The translations under genes were made by a program, and so were the position numbers. Positions 56,361 to 64,000 of a stretch of DNA of 64,000 nucleotides are shown in pieces (position 1 is the first letter of the stretch; each line of letters begins with the position of its first letter). Below the pieces are notes generated by a model. The model saw only the letters and a list, made by a program, of their open reading frames with translations, was not told the DNA's origin and did not search any database. Origin of the DNA: CAVPUA01 sp963828015 (GTDB lineage: Bacteria; Actinomycetota; Actinomycetes; Mycobacteriales; Jatrophihabitantaceae); contig CAWHCD010000006.1 in the NCBI GenBank assembly GCA_963828015.1, positions 682,001 to 746,000 on the forward strand, read 5' to 3'.

Positions 56361-57542
56361 ATGAAGCTGGCCACGACTATGCGCCGCGGGCGTAGCGACG
56401 CGCTACCTGGGGTAGCCGGAGTCGCTCGACTGGATCGCCGCACCAAGCGACTCGTCGGGCGCCTCAACCCCGGAGACATCGCCATCATCGATCACGTCGA
56501 TCTGGACCGGATCGCCGCCGACTCACTCGTCGCCGCCAAGGTCAGTGCAGTGATCAATGCGCAGCCGAGCATTTCCGGTCGCTATCCCAACCTCGGGCCG
56601 GATCTGCTCGTCGCCAGCGGGATCGTGCTCTTGGACAACGTCGGATCGGAGATCTTCGCCGCGGTCAAGGAAGGCACCCGGGTCCGGATCGACGGCGACA
56701 CGGTGTTCATCGGCGAGCAACCCATCGCCAGCGGGACGCTGCAGGACGACGCGTCGATCGCGGCCATGATGGCCGAGGCGAAGTCGGGCCTCTCGACCCA
56801 GCTCGAAGCCTTTGCCGTGAACACGATGGAGTACATGAAACGCGAGCGGGCGTTGCTGCTCGACGGCGTCGGCGTGCCCGATGTCCGCACCCGCTTCGAA
56901 GATCGCCATGTGCTGATCGTGGTACGCGGCTATGACTACAAGGCCGACCTGGCCGCGTTGCGTCCGTACATCCGCGAATACAAACCGGTGCTCGTCGGTG
57001 TCGACGGCGGGGCCGATGCACTGCGCGAAGCGGGCTACAAGCCTGACGTGATCGTCGGCGATATGGACTCGGTGTCCGATCAGGTGCTGCGCTGTGGCGC
57101 CGAGGTGATCGTGCACGCCTACCCCGACGGGCGCGCCCCGGGGCTGGCCCGGGTACAGGACCTGGGGATCGACGCCGTCACCTTCCCGGCGCTGGGCACC
57201 AGCGAGGACATTGCCATGCTGCTGGCCGACGAGAAGGGTGCCAGCCTGATCGTCGCCGTCGGTGCCCACGCGACCCTGGTCGAATTCCTCGACAAGGGCC
57301 GCGGTGGCATGGCCTCCACCTTCCTGACCCGCCTTCGGCTGGGCGGCAAGCTGGTCGACGCCAAGGGCGTCAGTCGCCTCTATCGCAGCCGGATCTCGGC
57401 GGGCGCGCTGCTGCTGCTAGTACTCGCCGCCTTCATTGCGATCGGTGCTGCCCTCGCGGTTTCCGAGGCCGGCCGAACCTACTTGGACCTGCTTGGTGAC
57501 AAGTGGGACCGGGTCTACGCCTGGCTGCAGGGGTTGTTTTAG
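56361..57542 (+). CDS. steA: Cytokinetic ring protein SteA (thiamine pyrophosphokinase-like)
   Basis: A 393-residue protein with a cytoplasmic region resembling thiamine pyrophosphokinase (VGVDGGADALREAGYKPDVIVGDMDSVSD) and one transmembrane helix near the C-terminus (about 350-372, ALLLLVLAAFIAIGAAL). The homologue in Corynebacterium, SteA, works with SteB at the division septum and affects peptidoglycan hydrolysis. ATG 56361 follows CATAAG by five bases. It precedes steB with a one-base overlap. Confidence 0.85.
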   Translation: MKLATTMRRGRSDALPGVAGVARLDRRTKRLVGRLNPGDIAIIDHVDLDRIAADSLVAAKVSAVINAQPSISGRYPNLGPDLLVASGIVLLDNVGSEIFAAVKEGTRVRIDGDTVFIGEQPIASGTLQDDASIAAMMAEAKSGLSTQLEAFAVNTMEYMKRERALLLDGVGVPDVRTRFEDRHVLIVVRGYDYKADLAALRPYIREYKPVLVGVDGGADALREAGYKPDVIVGDMDSVSDQVLRCGAEVIVHAYPDGRAPGLARVQDLGIDAVTFPALGTSEDIAMLLADEKGASLIVAVGAHATLVEFLDKGRGGMASTFLTRLRLGGKLVDAKGVSRLYRSRISAGALLLLVLAAFIAIGAALAVSEAGRTYLDLLGDKWDRVYAWLQGLF

Positions 57543-58462
57543 TGATTTCCTTTCGTTACCACGTCGTCTCGATCGTCGCGGTCTTCCTGGCGCTCGCCCT
57601 TGGCGTGGTGGTGGGTACGACGGCCCTGAACGGGCCCATCACCACCAATTTGCGCCAGCAGGTCGATTCGCTGAAGAAGGAACGCGCGGCCCAGTCGGCA
57701 AAGAACGATCAGTTGCAGCAGCAGGCCGGAAATGGCGACCAGTTCGCCCAGGCGTTCGGTGCTCGGGTCGTGGCGGGCACCCTCAAGGGCAAACGAGTCG
57801 TCATCATCGGCATGCCGAACTCCTCGTCCTCCATCAAGGCCGGCATCGGCAAGCAGGTCGAGGCGGCGGGTGGCTCGGTCTCGGGCACGATTCAGTTCAC
57901 GAGTGATTTCGTCGACCCAAAGCGGGCCAGCGACATCGTGAGCCTGGTGACCTCCTTGCACCCGATCGGTATGCAGCTGCCGACAACCAGCGATCCCGGC
58001 GCGTTGACCGGTGCGTTGTTCGGTTACGTCCTACTCAACCCGAACGCACAGGCCACGGACCTCAACGCGGTGATCGCCGCCTACATCAAGGCTCAGTTGA
58101 TCACCGTCACCAGCCACAATGTGACCGCGGCTGATCTCACCTCGTTCGTGGCCGACGGCGGGCTGGCTCCCCAATCCGCGGCCGGCAAGACCGAGCTCAG
58201 CATGGTCACCCAGTACCAGCTGACCGGCGGTGGCAACCCGGTCGCGGCAGGGAACGCCGCCAGCGCGGCGCCCCAGGGTCTGATCTCGCTCATCCGCTCC
58301 ACGTCGGCGACGAAGGACACGATTTCGACCGTCGACGACGCCGACACCTCGATGGGTCAGGTGACGGTGGTACTGGCACTGGCCGAAACGCTGACCGGCA
58401 AGACCGGCGCCTACGGCGACGGGCCCGGAGCCTCGTCGTTGTTCCCGTCCCTGCCGAAGTAG
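57542..58462 (+). CDS. steB: SteB/MctB family protein
   Basis: A 306-residue protein. The N-terminal transmembrane helix (about 6-24, SIVAVFLALALGVVVG) is followed by a short coiled coil (LRQQVDSLKKERAAQSAKNDQ) and an extracellular domain. It matches the family called MctB in Mycobacterium (copper tolerance) and SteB in Corynebacterium (partner of SteA). The start GTG 57542 shares a base with the steA stop and gives the conserved MISFRYHVVSIVAVF. Confidence 0.88.
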   Translation: MISFRYHVVSIVAVFLALALGVVVGTTALNGPITTNLRQQVDSLKKERAAQSAKNDQLQQQAGNGDQFAQAFGARVVAGTLKGKRVVIIGMPNSSSSIKAGIGKQVEAAGGSVSGTIQFTSDFVDPKRASDIVSLVTSLHPIGMQLPTTSDPGALTGALFGYVLLNPNAQATDLNAVIAAYIKAQLITVTSHNVTAADLTSFVADGGLAPQSAAGKTELSMVTQYQLTGGGNPVAAGNAASAAPQGLISLIRSTSATKDTISTVDDADTSMGQVTVVLALAETLTGKTGAYGDGPGASSLFPSLPK

Positions 58463-58468
58463 TCGCTG

Positions 58469-59260
58469 ATGCGACGCAGCGGACTGCGCCGCGTGCTGAG
58501 CAGTTACTCGGCCGCTCGGGTGGCCAAGCGGGTTCCGCCGCCGGCCGTGGCCGGGTGGCGACGGACGAACTTCCGTGGCCGCGAGGTCACGCTGTCGACC
58601 GGCGGTGCGGTCGTTTTCGGGTTGCTGGCCGGGCTGGGCGCTAGTCCGGCCGGATTGCTGGCCGTCGGGTCCGCTGCGGCCGCCGGCGCGTACGACGACC
58701 TGGTCGCCCCACGCTTCGAGTCCGACGCCGACAAAGGCCTGCGTGGACACCTGAACGCCGCCCGGTCCGGTCGTCCGAGCGGCGGGGTGGTGAAGGTCGC
58801 CGCCATCGGTGCCGGGGCGGTGGCCGCGGCCAGCCTGCTCCCCGGGCCGCGAACCGCCTACACGGTGGTCAGCCGCGCGGCGTTGATTGCCGGCACGGCC
58901 AACCTGCTCAACCTCTTCGATCTGCGCCCCGGTCGCGCGTCCAAGATCGCCCTGGTCGCCGGACTGAGTGGGGTGCTCAGCCCGAATCCACCGACGGCGT
59001 CGGTCAGTGCTGCCATCACCGGTTCGGTCATGGCGACGATCTCCGACGACCTCGGCGAGGTCGGAATGCTGGGTGACCTGGGCGCGAACGCCCTCGGGGC
59101 CGCGATCGGCCTGCGGCTGGCGCTGTTGCCGCCCGGGTGGCGAGCGGTGGCGCTGGTCAAGGTCGTGGGCTTGACGTTGCTCAGTGAACGCGTCAGCTTT
59201 AGCCGGGTGATCGAGTCCGTGCCAGCCCTGCGCCGGCTTGATCAGCTCGGCCGCTCGTGA
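58469..59260 (+). CDS. MraY/WecA-like polyprenyl-phosphate sugar transferase homologue
   Basis: A 263-residue membrane protein with about six to eight hydrophobic segments. Recognisable family motifs are the acidic pair in GAYDDLVAPRF, the N-x-x-N-x-x-D of NLLNLFDLRPGRASK, and GDLGANALGAAIG. These carry the catalytic acids of the transferase family that links sugar phosphates to undecaprenyl phosphate. It is shorter than MraY and lacks its C-terminal His-rich loop, so activity is uncertain. The next gene encodes a MurJ-like flippase. Confidence 0.68.
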   Translation: MRRSGLRRVLSSYSAARVAKRVPPPAVAGWRRTNFRGREVTLSTGGAVVFGLLAGLGASPAGLLAVGSAAAAGAYDDLVAPRFESDADKGLRGHLNAARSGRPSGGVVKVAAIGAGAVAAASLLPGPRTAYTVVSRAALIAGTANLLNLFDLRPGRASKIALVAGLSGVLSPNPPTASVSAAITGSVMATISDDLGEVGMLGDLGANALGAAIGLRLALLPPGWRAVALVKVVGLTLLSERVSFSRVIESVPALRRLDQLGRS

Positions 59261-60858
59261 GTTCAGCCGGCCTGCCCGTTCGGCTTGCGCGCGCGGCCGT
59301 GCTGATCGCGGTGCTGACCGCCCTGGCCCGCGTCGCCGGCTTCGGACGCACCTTGGTCTACGGGCACACGGTGGGCGGCGGCTGCATCGGCACCGTCTAT
59401 ACGACCGCGAACGTCATCCCCAACATCGTCTTCGACGTGGTGGCAGGCGGGACGCTCGCCGCGCTGATCGTTCCCATCGTCACGCCAGCGCTGGCCGAGC
59501 CGGGACGGGAGCTGGCGTCGAAGATCGTTTCGGCCCTGTTGACCTGGACGGTGTTGGTGATGTTCGTCATCGCCGTGCTGCTGACCGTGCTCGCCGCGCC
59601 GTTGAGTCATCTGCTGCTCGGTGGGCAGCAGTGCCCCGGATCGCTGCAGTTGGGCGCGCGCATGCTGATCGTCTTCGCGCCTCAGGTCGTGTTCTACGGC
59701 ATCGGGGTCATCCTCGGTGGCACGCTGCAATCGGCCGAACGCTTCACCTGGCCGGCACTGGCCCCGTTACTGTCCAGCCTGGTCGTCATCGGCGCCTACC
59801 TGCTCTACCGCGCGCTGGCTGGTACCCCGATCGCGATCTCTGAGCTCAGCCGGACCGACGAGCTCGTGCTCACCCTGGGAACGACGCTCGGTGTCGTCGT
59901 GCTCGCGATGTGCCAGCTGCCGGCCGTACTCCGGCTCGGCCTACGCCTGCGCCCGGCGCTGCGATTTCCCGCGCATCTGTCGGTCAGCGTGCGCCAGGCG
60001 GCGTTCGCCGGGGGAGCCACCCTGGGCGCGCAGCAGATCGCGACCGCGGTGATGATCCGGCTGGCCAACTCCGGCACGCAGGTCGGCACTGCCGTCGTCG
60101 TGACCTTCGCCCAGACGGTCTACCTGCTGCCGTGGGCGGTGCTGGCCGTCCCGGTCGCGGTCTCGGTGTTCCCGCGCATGTCGGCCGCGTGGACGGCCAA
60201 TGACCGCGCCCGGGCCGGAGAGCTCACCGGCCGTACCGCGAAGATCATCGCCGCGCTGGCGGCGTTGGGTACAGCGTCCCTGATCGCTGCGTCCCAGCCG
60301 ATCGCCCGCGTCATGCTCGACCCGCACGACAGCCCGGCGCACGCCTCGCTCGGGCCAGCCATCTCCGGCTTCGCTCTCGGTCTGTTGGGCTGGTCGCTGG
60401 TGGCCCTGTTCGCGCGCACGCTCTACGCCGCCCGTCGGGTACCGCTGGCCGCGGCGGCGCAGGTCAGTGGATGGGCCATCGCCATCGCCGTCGACCTGGT
60501 CCTATCGGCATTGGCGCCGGCCGACGACCGCGCGGTGGTCCTGGCGATCGGCAATGCCGTCGGCGTGACCGTGGCCGCCGCGATGCTGGCCTGGGCGGCC
60601 TGGCGGGTCGGCATCCTGGTCCGCTTCGCCGCCTTCGGCGCCGACTGCGGGCGCAGCGTGGTGGCCGCCGGAGTCGGTGCGCTGGCCGGCTGGGGGATCA
60701 GTGTGGCGCTGGGTCCGGCCGGGTTGCTCGGATCGATTCTGATCGGTGCCGCCGCCGGACTCGTGGCGATACTGGTGGCCGGTGGGCTGCTGGCCGGCAT
60801 GGATGCGTCGCTGGTCAGGTCGGCGCGGGCGTCGCTGCTGCGGTCGTCACCGGCATGA
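59257..60858 (+). CDS. murJ: MurJ/MviN-like lipid flippase
   Basis: A 533-residue membrane protein with about 14 hydrophobic segments and the MOP-superfamily pattern: LTALARVAGFGRTLVYG near the start, and YLLPWAVLAVPVAVSVFPRMSA in the middle. MurJ flips lipid II for cell-wall synthesis. It lacks the C-terminal pseudokinase tail of mycobacterial MviN, so it may be a second, specialised copy. Overlaps its neighbours by four bases on each side. Confidence 0.85.
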   Translation: MSSAGLPVRLARAAVLIAVLTALARVAGFGRTLVYGHTVGGGCIGTVYTTANVIPNIVFDVVAGGTLAALIVPIVTPALAEPGRELASKIVSALLTWTVLVMFVIAVLLTVLAAPLSHLLLGGQQCPGSLQLGARMLIVFAPQVVFYGIGVILGGTLQSAERFTWPALAPLLSSLVVIGAYLLYRALAGTPIAISELSRTDELVLTLGTTLGVVVLAMCQLPAVLRLGLRLRPALRFPAHLSVSVRQAAFAGGATLGAQQIATAVMIRLANSGTQVGTAVVVTFAQTVYLLPWAVLAVPVAVSVFPRMSAAWTANDRARAGELTGRTAKIIAALAALGTASLIAASQPIARVMLDPHDSPAHASLGPAISGFALGLLGWSLVALFARTLYAARRVPLAAAAQVSGWAIAIAVDLVLSALAPADDRAVVLAIGNAVGVTVAAAMLAWAAWRVGILVRFAAFGADCGRSVVAAGVGALAGWGISVALGPAGLLGSILIGAAAGLVAILVAGGLLAGMDASLVRSARASLLRSSPA

Positions 60859-61937
60859 GGATCGCGCTCGTACTCGGATCCTCGACCGGTGGCGTCGGGG
60901 TACACGTCCGCTCGCTGGCCGCCGGGCTGGTCGAGCACGGCCACGACGTGCGGGTTGCCGGGCCGCGTGCGACCGAGAGCCTGTTCGGCTTCCGGGCTGC
61001 CGGCGCGGAGTTCGCCGAGCTGGAAATCGGCAACGGCGCGCCGGACCCGCGGGCGATCATCGCCTTGCGCCGCCTCACCGATGAGCGCGACGTGGTGCAT
61101 GCCCACGGGCTACGGGCGGGCCTGGTGGGCGGTCTCAGCGGGCGGGGGCCGCTGGTGGTCACCTGGCACAACGCCGTCCTCGATCCGCCCGGTGCCCACC
61201 GTCGGGTGCTCGAGCTGGGAGAACGGCTCGTGGCCCGCCGGGCCGCGCTAAGCCTCGGCGCTTCGGCCGATCTCGTCGCCCGGATCCGCGAGCTGGGGGG
61301 GCGCGATGTCCGGCTGGGTCCGGTCGCCGTGCCGGCCCCGCAGGTCAACCGACCGGTTGCCGAGGTGCGGGCCGAGTTGGGCCTGGCCGCGGGCCAGCCG
61401 CTGATTGTCGGTGTCGGTCGGCTGCACCCGCAGAAGGCCCATGACGTACTGATACGCGCAAGCCTCGCCTGGCGGGGCTTCGACCCGGTCGTGGTCATCG
61501 CCGGCGACGGACCGTCCCAGTCCGAGCTGGCGGCCCTCATTCGGGAGACGGACGCTCCGGTCCGCCTGCTGGGCCGGCGCGCCGACGTGCCCGACCTGCT
61601 CGCCGCGGCCGACATCGTGGTGCTGGCCTCCCGCTGGGAGGCCCGATCGCTGGCTGCTCAGGAAGCGCTCCTGCTCGGCCGCGCACTGGTCGCCACCGAT
61701 GTAGGAGGTATACGCGAGCTCGTAGGGGAGGCCGCGGAACTGGTGGCACCGGATGACACCGACGCGCTCGCGGAGGCGGTGCGCGTGCTGCTCACGGACT
61801 CCTCCCGGCGCGAGCTGCTGGCGGCCGGCGCAGCCGCACAAGCCGCCCAGTGGCCCACCGTGCCCGACATGCTCGAACAGGTCGAGAGCAGCTATCGAGA
61901 GCTGGCTCACCCGCCGATACGGCGCGGCGGTACATAG
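60855..61937 (+). CDS. GT-B glycosyltransferase, family 4-like
   Basis: A 360-residue cytosolic or membrane-associated GT-B enzyme. The N-terminus IALVLGSSTGGVGVHVRSLA and the C-terminal donor-binding part VGVGRLHPQKAHDVLIRA, then IAGDGP and the E-x7-E-like EARSLAAQEALLLGRALVAT, are typical. The sugar and acceptor are unknown. ATG 60855 overlaps the murJ stop (ATGA). Placement after the flippase suggests it helps build a lipid-linked envelope glycan. Confidence 0.85.
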   Translation: MRIALVLGSSTGGVGVHVRSLAAGLVEHGHDVRVAGPRATESLFGFRAAGAEFAELEIGNGAPDPRAIIALRRLTDERDVVHAHGLRAGLVGGLSGRGPLVVTWHNAVLDPPGAHRRVLELGERLVARRAALSLGASADLVARIRELGGRDVRLGPVAVPAPQVNRPVAEVRAELGLAAGQPLIVGVGRLHPQKAHDVLIRASLAWRGFDPVVVIAGDGPSQSELAALIRETDAPVRLLGRRADVPDLLAAADIVVLASRWEARSLAAQEALLLGRALVATDVGGIRELVGEAAELVAPDDTDALAEAVRVLLTDSSRRELLAAGAAAQAAQWPTVPDMLEQVESSYRELAHPPIRRGGT

Positions 61938-61953
61938 GCGGCCCGGTTGGCGC

Positions 61954-61959
61954 TAGGCT
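61954..61959 (+). promoter_or_regulatory. Putative -10 box of leaderless pyrG transcript
   Basis: TAGGCT followed by eight bases and the GTG of pyrG; the same box as before hisE and pheS. Confidence 0.45.
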
Positions 61960-61967
61960 CGTGTTCC

Positions 61968-63707
61968 GTGGATCGTTCGGTCCGCCCGACCACGGGAGTC
62001 TCGTTGGTGCAATCGCCCCGGACCGCCAAGCATCTCTTCGTCACCGGCGGCGTCGCGTCGTCGTTGGGCAAGGGACTTACGGCCAGCAGCCTCGGCAGCC
62101 TGCTCAAGGCGCGCGGGCTCAGCGTCACGATGCAGAAGCTTGATCCGTATCTCAATGTGGACCCCGGAACGATGAACCCGTTCCAGCACGGGGAGGTCTT
62201 CGTCACCGAGGATGGCGCCGAGACCGACCTCGACATCGGGCACTACGAACGGTTCCTCGACACCGATCTGGTCGGTTCGGCCAACGTCACCACCGGCCAG
62301 ATCTATTCGAGCGTGATCGCCAAGGAGCGGCGCGGGGAGTACCTGGGCGACACGGTCCAGGTGATTCCCCACATCACCAACGAGATCAAGGCCCGTATTC
62401 GGGCGATGTCGGCTCCTGGCCCGGACGGGCAGGTTCCGCACGTGGTGATCACCGAAATCGGGGGCACCGTCGGCGACATCGAATCGCTGCCCTTCCTGGA
62501 GGCGGCTCGGCAGGTCCGCCACGACATCGGTCGCGAGAACTGCCTGTTCCTGCACGTGTCCCTGGTGCCCTACCTGGCCCCGAGCGGCGAGTTGAAGACC
62601 AAGCCGACCCAGCATTCGGTGGCCGCGCTGCGCAGCATCGGGATCACGCCCGACGCGATCATTTGCCGGGCCGACCGCGAACTGCCGGAGAACGTCAAGC
62701 GCAAGATCTCGCTGATGTGCGACGTCGATCCCGAGGCGGTGGTGGCGGCCATCGACGCCCCGAGCATCTATGAGATCCCGAAGGTGCTGCACGCGGAGGG
62801 CCTGGACGCCTACGTCGTGCGCCGGCTCGGCCTGCCCTTCCGTGACGTCGACTGGACGGTGTGGGGCGATCTGCTCGACCGCGTCCGTCAGCCCCGCTCG
62901 GAGGTGACGATCGCCCTGGTCGGCAAGTACGTCGACCTGCCCGACGCCTACCTCTCAGTGACCGAGGCTCTGCGCGCCGGTGGGTTCGCCGCGCGGTCGA
63001 AGGTCATCATCAAGTGGGTCGAATCCGATGCGTGCTCGACGCCGGCCGGAGCCACCGCAGCGCTGGCCGGCGCGGACGGGATCGTGATCCCTGGGGGCTT
63101 CGGTGTGCGGGGGATCGAAGGCAAGATCGGCGCGGCCCGCTTCGGCCGGGAGAACCAGATCCCGACGTTGGGTCTTTGCCTGGGTTTGCAGTGCATGGTC
63201 ATCGAGTCTGCGCGCCACCTGGCCGGCGTGGCCGACGCCAACTCGGCCGAGTTCGATGCCGAGACACCCGACCCGGTCATCGCAACCATGGCTGATCAGA
63301 TCGATATCGTGGCCGGAAACGCCGACCTGGGCGGCACCATGCGGCTGGGGGCTTACCCGGCCACGCTCAAGCCGGGCTCGCTCGTGGCCCAGGCCTATGG
63401 CACGACCGAGGTCTCCGAGCGGCACCGGCACCGCTACGAGGTCAACAACGCCTACCGGGAACGACTGGAGGCGGCCGGGTTGTCGATCTCCGGGACGTCA
63501 CCGGACGGTCGGCTGGTCGAGTTCGTGGAACTCGAGCGCGAGCAGCACCCGTTCTTCGTGGCCACCCAGGCCCACCCGGAACTGAAGTCGCGCCCGACCC
63601 GGGCTCATCCGTTGTTCCGTGAGTTCATCGCGGCGGCCCTGACCTACAACGACCTGCAACGACTGCCCGTGGAGATCGCCGACCCCGAGCCCGCGACGAG
63701 TCGATGA
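61968..63707 (+). CDS. pyrG: CTP synthase
   Basis: A 579-residue enzyme converting UTP to CTP. The amidoligase domain (1 to about 285) has FVTGGVASSLGKG, KLDPYLNVDPGTMNPFQHGEV and the metal/UTP site EIGGTVGDIE. The glutaminase domain (about 310-560) has nucleophile Cys in LGLCLGLQC and the His-Pro-Glu of AQAHPEL. The GTG at 61968 is chosen for its -10 box and because VDRSVRPTTG precedes the usual N-terminus; TTG 61947 would add seven residues and GTG 62008 would shorten it. Confidence 0.96.
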   Translation: MDRSVRPTTGVSLVQSPRTAKHLFVTGGVASSLGKGLTASSLGSLLKARGLSVTMQKLDPYLNVDPGTMNPFQHGEVFVTEDGAETDLDIGHYERFLDTDLVGSANVTTGQIYSSVIAKERRGEYLGDTVQVIPHITNEIKARIRAMSAPGPDGQVPHVVITEIGGTVGDIESLPFLEAARQVRHDIGRENCLFLHVSLVPYLAPSGELKTKPTQHSVAALRSIGITPDAIICRADRELPENVKRKISLMCDVDPEAVVAAIDAPSIYEIPKVLHAEGLDAYVVRRLGLPFRDVDWTVWGDLLDRVRQPRSEVTIALVGKYVDLPDAYLSVTEALRAGGFAARSKVIIKWVESDACSTPAGATAALAGADGIVIPGGFGVRGIEGKIGAARFGRENQIPTLGLCLGLQCMVIESARHLAGVADANSAEFDAETPDPVIATMADQIDIVAGNADLGGTMRLGAYPATLKPGSLVAQAYGTTEVSERHRHRYEVNNAYRERLEAAGLSISGTSPDGRLVEFVELEREQHPFFVATQAHPELKSRPTRAHPLFREFIAAALTYNDLQRLPVEIADPEPATSR

Positions 63708-64000
63708 CGTCGGAGCAGGAGTACCCCGTCATCGCGTCGCAGCGGATCTACGACGGACGGGTGCTCTCGCTGCGCGCCGACGATGTGCGTATGAGCGACG
63801 GTGAGATCTCCCGCCGCGAGGTGCTCGAACACCCCGGCGCGGTGGCCGTGGTGGCGCTTGACGACGACGACAACGTGGTGCTGGTCAACCAGTACCGCCA
63901 TCCGGTCCGGGCCTGGCTCGACGAGCTGCCGGCCGGTCTGCTCGATGTGGCCGGGGAGAGCCTGGTCGCGGCGGCGCGGCGGGAACTGTTCGAAGAGACC
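63704..64000 (+). CDS. Nudix hydrolase, ADP-ribose pyrophosphatase type, 3'-truncated
   Basis: The first 99 residues are present; the gene runs off the window. ATG 63704 overlaps the pyrG stop (ATGA). NQYRHPVRAWLDELPAGLLD and the beginning of the Nudix box AGESLVAAARRELFEET identify the ADP-ribose pyrophosphatase group, which sits after pyrG in Mycobacterium as well (Rv1700). Confidence 0.9.
   Translation, partial: MTSEQEYPVIASQRIYDGRVLSLRADDVRMSDGEISRREVLEHPGAVAVVALDDDDNVVLVNQYRHPVRAWLDELPAGLLDVAGESLVAAARRELFEET

Overview
The window is 64 kb of a high-GC actinobacterial chromosome. The evidence is the actinobacterial RpsA with its acidic tail, ureABCFGD without ureE, a complete actinobacterial 16S/23S/5S operon, many GTG/TTG starts, widespread 4-nt gene overlaps, and a gene order (arg genes, mpg, tyrS, TPR gene, HAD phosphatase, tlyA, nadK, recN, steA, steB, pyrG, Nudix) parallel to that of Mycobacterium. 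The 16S looks like a Frankiales/Jatrophihabitans-type lineage rather than a mycobacterium, but genus cannot be fixed by reading alone. Almost everything is chromosomal housekeeping. I saw no insertion sequence, prophage, CRISPR array or tRNA gene.

Layout. 1-9900: truncated Leu/Ile/Val-type binding protein, GNAT acetyltransferase, polA, a lipoprotein hydrolase, a methyltransferase (minus), rpsA, and two secreted proteins of unknown role. 9.9-11.7 kb: a 14-TM DHA2-type exporter (minus) whose promoter is overlapped by a perfect inverted repeat. 11.8-20.2 kb: def-fmt-rsmB-rpe-ribD-ribE-ribBA-ribH, then hisE-hisG and a PH-domain membrane protein. 20.2-24.5 kb: urease operon ureABCFGD (minus). 24.6-31 kb: DUF1844 gene (minus), then infC-rpmI-rplT, an rRNA methyltransferase gene, and pheS-pheT. 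31-42.2 kb: an ArsR-SRPBCC fusion regulator, then argCJBDFRGH-mpg with stop/start overlaps throughout, and tyrS. 42.2-48 kb: one rRNA operon with two candidate promoters, no spacer tRNA, clear processing stems and a strong terminator. 48-64 kb: TPR protein, SSB-like protein, DUF1015 protein (minus), HAD phosphatase, SCP2 protein (minus), small conserved protein, tlyA, nadK, recN (two frameshifts), steA, steB, a MraY/WecA-like membrane protein, a MurJ-like flippase, a GT-B glycosyltransferase, pyrG and a truncated Nudix gene.

How the genes work together. The window carries a full pathway from acetylglutamate to arginine (with its repressor), most of riboflavin synthesis, the first two histidine steps, urease with its maturation proteins, several translation factors and ribosomal proteins, and an envelope/division block (steA to the glycosyltransferase).

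Most notable. (1) infC-rpmI-rplT sits between two intrinsic-terminator-like hairpins. The upstream one lies in a structured infC leader and infC appears to start at ATC. The downstream one lies inside the first codons of the rRNA methyltransferase gene, whose only plausible start is CTG. (2) A repeated -10 box (TAGRCT and relatives) sits 6-9 nt before many start codons that lack a Shine-Dalgarno sequence, indicating leaderless mRNAs. (3) recN is split by two single-base shifts although its ATPase motifs are intact. (4) Palindromes overlap or adjoin the promoters of the exporter, ureA and the ArsR-SRPBCC genes. No clearly new defence, toxin or mobile system was found.
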